Source: Coptis chinensis (Eukaryota; Streptophyta; Magnoliopsida; Ranunculales; Ranunculaceae). From it: a stretch of 64,000 nt of DNA. Shown in pieces: positions 59,262 to 64,000 of the stretch (positions are counted from its first letter, which is position 1; every line of letters starts with the position of its first letter). The stretch lies in the NCBI GenBank assembly GCA_015680905.1, contig CM027378.1, forward strand, positions 45,338,001 through 45,402,000. The letters are read 5' to 3'. A model generated the notes under the pieces. It saw nothing but the letters and a program-made list of their open reading frames with translations. It ran no database searches and was not told the origin of the DNA. The translations under genes and the position numbers were made by a program.

Positions 59262-60552
59262 GTAAAAACATTCAAACTTAGACTGACGAAGCTAAACGTG
59301 GTAACTTCGTCAGATTTTGTCGTGACGATAGAAAGGTACTAAGCGAGCGTAAAAACGGTCAAACTTAGACTGACGAAGCTAAACGTGATAACTTCGTCAG
59401 ATTGTGTCGTAGCGATAGTAACGTATTAAGCGAGTGTAAAAGCGTTCAAACTTAGACTAACGAAGCTAAACGTGGTAACTACGTCAGATTTTGTCGTAGC
59501 GAAAATAATGAACTAAGCGAGCGTAAAAGCATTCAAACTTAGACTGACGAAGTTAAACATGGTAACTTCGTCAGATTTTGTCGTAGTGAAAGTAACAAAC
59601 TAAGCGAGCGTAAAAACGTTCAAACTTAGACTGACGAAGCTAAACGCGGTAACTTCATCAGATTTTGTCGTAGCGATAGTAACGTACTAAGCGGCGTAAA
59701 ATGTTCAAACTTAGACCAAGAAGCTAAACGTGGTAACCGTCCGGATTTTGTCGTAGCGATAGTAACGCATTTAAGCGGTAAAAAAAGCGTTCAAACTTAG
59801 ACTAACGGTTAAACTTGGTAACTTCGCCAGATTTTGTCGTAGCGATAGTAACATACTAAGCGAGCATAAAAGCGTTCAAAAAGTTAAATTAACGAAAACT
59901 AAACGTGGTAACCGTCGCCGATTTTGTCGTGAGCGATAGTAACGCGTACTTAAAGCGTAAAAAGCGTTCAAACTTAGATCGACAAAGCTAAACGCGTGGT
60001 AACCGTCGATTTTGTTGGAACGATAGTAACAAACTAAGCAAGCGTAAAAGCGTTCAAACTTAGACTGACAAAGCTAAACGTGGTAACTTCGTAAGATTTT
60101 GTCGTAGCGAAAGTAACAAACTAAGCGAGTGTAAAAGCGTTCAAACTTGAACCGACGAAGCTAAACGTGGTAACTTCGTCAGATTTTGTCGTAGCGATAA
60201 TAACGTACTAAGCGAGCGTAAAAGTGTTCAAACTTAGATTGATGAAGCTAAACGTGGTAACTTTTTCAGATTTTGTTGTAGCGATAGTAACAATTAAAAG
60301 CGGCGAAAAGCGTTCAAACTTAGGATCGACGGCTAAACGTGGTAACCGTCGATTTTGTCGTAGTAATAGTAATGAACTAAGCGAGCATAAAAGTGTTCAA
60401 ACTTAGATTGACGAAGCTAAACATGGTAAATTCGTCAGATTTTGTCGTAGCGATAATAATGAACTAAGCAAGCGTAAAAGTGTTCAAATTTAGACTGACG
60501 AAGCTAAACGTGGTAACTTGGTCAGATTTTGTCGTAGCGATAATAATGTTGC
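59262..60552. repeat. tandem array, 15 units of about 86 bp with a hairpin
   Basis: The unit contains gttcaaacttagactgacga, then agctaaacgtggtaacttcg, then tcagattttgtcgtagcgat and agtaacgtactaagcgagcg. In the commonest form CTGACGAAG and CTTCGTCAG form a perfect 9 bp stem around a 13 base loop. Fifteen units were counted by eye. Some units have both arms altered together (ATCGACGG with CCGTCGAT). The array sits between the integrase fragment and the 3' LTR of Tat-like B. Confidence 0.93.
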
Positions 60553-60719
60553 GATAGAAACAAAATTATACCATTAGAACTGAAGTGAAAGAAATACTTC
60601 TTTATTGATCACCAAATCTTGAAAATTGCAAAGATAATAACGGAAAAGAAACTATTGAACTGGAAACAGACTAACAAATTTTTGTCTGGTTTTTCGTTCA
60701 ACTTGTCTATTTTGTCCGC

Positions 60720-60930
60720 TCACTTAGTAAAATAATTTGTTACGACGAGCAAGAAACGAACACTGCCAGGGGCTGTTGGAAATAAACTAACAATGTCAAG
60801 ACCCCATTTAGCAAATGACCAAGGGTTATGGATTGGATGGCGCTTCATCGCGGGAAGTTTGATCCATATCAACATGTTTTTAACAAGGCATACACTTCTC
60901 GGATAGGCGTTTAACATCCTGTTGCATGTA
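60720..60930 (-). pseudogene. integrase fragment of Tat-like B
   Basis: The minus strand reads HPIHNPWSFAKWGLDIVSLF, PTAPGSVRFLLVVTNYFTK. This is the start of the Ty3/gypsy integrase catalytic core. The remainder is not present. Fossil. Confidence 0.85.
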
Positions 60931-61429
60931 TAACCACCAATACCATTTGGTCATTGCTCTGTGAGCGAGACTCTGCCCCCGGGAGTGATGCTCACATAGT
61001 CCTGAATGAATTTCCTTAAGGCCTAGTAAATCATTAGTTCTGCCCAAACAACGAAGGATATAATTGAGACTTGTGCCTTTGCAATAGAGTTTTTGGTCAT
61101 TAGGAATTCCAGAGCATTGTCAGCTGCATGATCGTCGTCGGTAGCCACGGTAGATACCGAGACATTATCAGTACTAAGCTCGTTGGGATCATTTGACATC
61201 ATAAGTTGTTGATCCAGTGTTGTCTTGGTAGCGATGACTTGATTTTCACAGATAAATATGCAATAGAATCAGGATGCCTCACATCATAACGCGAACACTA
61301 CACAATATAATACTGATAGATGTAAAATTTCATGCAATTCGTTGCATTAAGTTTAAATAAACGACCATTCTATCATCACGAGCTGCATATTATCATTCAA
61401 AGTGGGTAGCGACTAACTTAGAATAATTA

Positions 61430-61660
61430 ATCGTAACTTAGTCGCCCCCAACTGAAGAGTTGTGCGCATACCGCAAATGACACTGTCGTACCCGGCCACA
61501 TTATTTGAAGTGGCAAAACCTAAATGTAGAGACCTTTCAATTATGTCTGCATTCAGCTTCAAGATGACAAAACCAAGACCAGAGCCAGACTTATTGTGTG
61601 AACCATCGGTGTAAATCTAGCAATCAGCTGATACATCTGATAAGTATTTCAAGTCATCAC
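61430..61660 (-). pseudogene. archaeal-type RNase H fragment of Tat-like B
   Basis: The minus strand reads IYTDGSHNKSGSGLGFVILK, then LHLGFATSNNVAGYDSVICG and MRTTLQLGATK. It matches the second RNase H of Tat elements and the equivalent region in Tat-like A near 45.5 kb. Fossil. Confidence 0.8.
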
Positions 61661-62005
61661 CCCTGGGAGATAATGACAATTAGGAATCGACTTTTTCCTA
61701 ATCGAGTAATACGTTTGACATAAGAATATCATTAATAATAAAAAAAACTTATGCAGCGGATATTCAGTATAAATTTCGACTATTCCTTCTTGGAAATAAG
61801 CTTAAGATATCTGGCAGTATGAAACAAGGCTAATGCAATTTTCTCAATGCAAGAATGTCTCGATTAAACGGATATAAAAGTCTTGCTAATAAAGAATATG
61901 AGACGACCATTAGCATTATCAAACGATAATAGACAAATATGAATTCAAAATATTTTGTGAAGATTTGTGAAAAGTAACCAGTGCGAAGTCTGTATTTATC
62001 ATCTT

Positions 62006-62213
62006 GAACTCGTGGGTAACTATTGTGAACAATGAGAATCTAATCATCATCACGTAAACGCTCCCACACGCAACTATGTCGTTGGCATGTGTTACGTTGT
62101 GGTGTGACAGATACAACACCATTTTTGAGAACTCGTGGATGACTGTTGTGAACAGCGGGAATCTCATCCTTACCCCGTAAACGATCCCACGCGATATGAT
62201 GTTGTTGGCGTGT
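62006..62213. repeat. two tandem units of about 120 bp
   Basis: The phrase gaactcgtgggtaactattg, tgaacaatgagaatct, cgtaaacgctcccac recurs about 123 bp later as gaactcgtggatgactgttg, tgaacagcgggaatct, cgtaaacgatcccac. The second unit ends at the edge of the LTR copy at 62214. Confidence 0.85.
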
Positions 62214-64000
62214 TGTCACACACCGAATTTCGACAGAATTCAGAAAAAACAACATTATATCCCGACTCTTCGATCTTCGAGGTGTGATGCACTCTCCACT
62301 TCCAAAAACCCATAAACAGTTTAAATATGCGGATAATTAAAAACCAATAAAATTTTTAACTTAAACAAAAGTCCTCTTCATTAAAAAAAATTCGCAAATA
62401 AGATTAGGTTACAAATCTCCTTTCAACAACTCTTTAATTTTACATTGTCTAGACTAAAAATCTATATCACCTCAAGGGAAAACAAAACATATCGTGAAAT
62501 GCAATGCTAACGCAAACCACAAGCATCAACCAACCTTCTTCAACACTAAACCTGTCAAGACTTATCAACTATGTTCATTTAATGAACACACCCGATAAGC
62601 AAACATGCAAATCGGGTTAGCATTATAACAATGCTGGTGTGAGTAACCCTAAAATAAAACATATACTTATACATATATATACACAATCCATAAGGCAGTT
62701 AGTTCCTCCACCGAGACGCCTTAACTTCTAACAACTAATACAACATCCTTAAGTACAATAATTAAGGCAGGTAGTTCCTCCACTGAGGCGCCTTAGCTTC
62801 CCAACAATAATACAACGGTATGTAGTTCCTCCACCGAGGCGCCTTAGGTTCTAACTAAACTACTAACCAGCCAAACATATTTTATACTTACTGTATTTCA
62901 TGCTCAATTACAAAGTGGGTCGTCTCTGCACAAGTAATTAGTTTGACCCACCCTTCTGCAAAACCATATACAATCATCTATCTAAAGGTATATCAATAAC
63001 CCACATATTACCATAATTATATTATTTAAGGCTTTCTTTTCGTGTCCCTAAAATCACGTCAGATCTATGTCTTACCTAGTTTCTCTGGCTACCACAATCG
63101 CTTCCCAACGCCGACATGTACATCCACATGCCTCCCCTTACATAATGAACCACTCGCGCGTAACTACCCGAACGGGATGCCGCGACACCGTAACCCTCAC
63201 ACGAAAGCCATTATGTAAGTACTGCCATTATTCGACATAAAATATCGCGCATCTCGTTCTAATTTTGCTAACGGAATAATCAAGCCACCATTCGGCTATG
63301 CGGAAAGGGCCATTCAATTCCGACCAAACGCCAGAAGGGCCAATCACATTACTTACGCCAGAAGGGCCATTCAGATTCACTGAAACGCCAGAAAGGCCAA
63401 TCATATCACATACACCCATCACAAGGGCCAAATCACATGAGTTGTGGTAGCTAGGTTTTAGGATTTTCGTTACGTAATTTATTCCAGTGTCATACATTTA
63501 TGACTCATAATAATTCCACTATATCACATGCAGGTCAAATACCTTATTGCACTAAGCCACAATATTTAGAAATATCTCAATTATATCTCATAACTACTTT
63601 CATTCTTTCACGTGTCAATATATTATTGCACTACGCCACACTCCCGTGGGAAATATCTACAAATACTCTACTACCTTCTAGTAGCATCTCACAGATAAAA
63701 TAATGGAGCGTTTATACATTTATTTCTCCAAAACTATTGCATTTAATATATATATCCCAACATATTATATAATGTCACAATTGCTTCAAACGTATCGCAT
63801 ACATTTTTATAGCGTTTTAGGAATATTATATCTCCTAAAGTTTCTATCTCATCACGTGTCAAAATATACACATTATCAACGTCAAATCTTTCCTAGATAC
63901 TGACAACCAAATTTATACAAGCTTCGATAATATTTTATTACTACATTTGTCCATATTCTTAAATATGTGAACAACTGGAAAAATCAACATTCCACAGTCA
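62214..64000 (-). mobile_element. second copy of the 3.56 kb LTR family, inverted, cut by the window end
   Basis: Read on the minus strand it matches the 3' half of 40562-44123 in order: the start of the TTGAC-rich region at the window edge, the AT run, the ggcgtttcag tandem block, the gaggaacta block, and the end TCGAAATTCGGTGTGTGACA. The rest lies beyond position 64000, so whether this is a solo LTR or one end of a full element cannot be told. Divergence from the other copy is moderate. Confidence 0.92.

Larger units (their letters stand above)
56174..62213 (-). mobile_element. Tat-like Ty3/gypsy retrotransposon B, broken and partial
   Basis: On the minus strand it runs from an RNase H-like fragment (about 61430-61660) through an integrase fragment (60720-60930), two tandem-repeat arrays, a polypurine tract and a 3' LTR (56174-56549). 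The right part is cut by, or ends at, an LTR of another family at 62214. Its 5' LTR, gag and reverse transcriptase are not in the window. It is much more decayed than element A. Confidence 0.7.

Noticed and set aside
59262-60552. CRISPR-like array
   Set aside because: Repeats are contiguous units of about 86 bp without unique spacers, in a plant retrotransposon context.

Overview
This window looks like nuclear DNA of a flowering plant, probably a dicot. It is AT-rich, has small exons separated by long introns, has almost no dense coding, and is packed with nested plant transposons (Ty3/gypsy Athila-like and Tat-like elements, a LINE, a Mutator-like element, hAT elements and MITEs). Recognisable host genes and gene fragments are plant genes: DRM, MYOB, plastid CPN60 beta, HMGR, PCBER-like and FAR1-related.

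Layout. (1) 0.7-13.2 kb, minus strand: one apparently intact host gene, a DRM3-type member of the domains-rearranged DNA methyltransferase family. It has three UBA domains and a methyltransferase-like C-terminus that lacks the catalytic Pro-Cys motif. Its introns hold a MITE, a (TA)n tract and an unusual 5S rRNA-like plus tRNA-Leu-like composite. (2) 14-15.3 kb: promoter-side flank with a tandem duplication. (3) 15.3-30.0 kb: a plus-strand LINE split by a 12.6 kb minus-strand Athila-like LTR retrotransposon that keeps gag- and protease-like remnants but shows no reverse transcriptase. (4) 30.0-35.8 kb: a tangle of inverted LINE-end copies, then a 5.1 kb Pack-MULE-like element with about 340 bp terminal inverted repeats carrying a PCBER-like fragment and a FAR1-related fragment. 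(5) 36.4-38.4 kb: two hAT-type elements, each with a perfect 8 bp target duplication. (6) 39.1-49.8 kb: a myosin-binding-protein pseudogene abutting a broken minus-strand Tat-lineage element. That element's integrase region is split by a 3.56 kb solo LTR with a perfect 5 bp target duplication. (7) 50-56 kb: MITE remnants, TA tracts and a string of same-strand gene fragments (RNase H-like, HMGR, plastid CPN60 beta). (8) 56.2-64 kb: a second, more decayed Tat-like element carrying two tandem-repeat arrays, one with a hairpin-bearing unit of about 86 bp. It is followed by an inverted second copy of the 3.56 kb LTR family that runs off the window end.

The only gene I would call functional is the DRM3-like gene. 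In Arabidopsis DRM3 is a catalytically inactive partner of DRM2 in RNA-directed DNA methylation, the pathway that silences the kinds of elements filling the rest of the window. That contrast is context, not evidence of a local functional link. All positions come from reading the sequence by eye. Splice sites and element ends were chosen from consensus, frame continuity and terminal motifs, and no database search was run.
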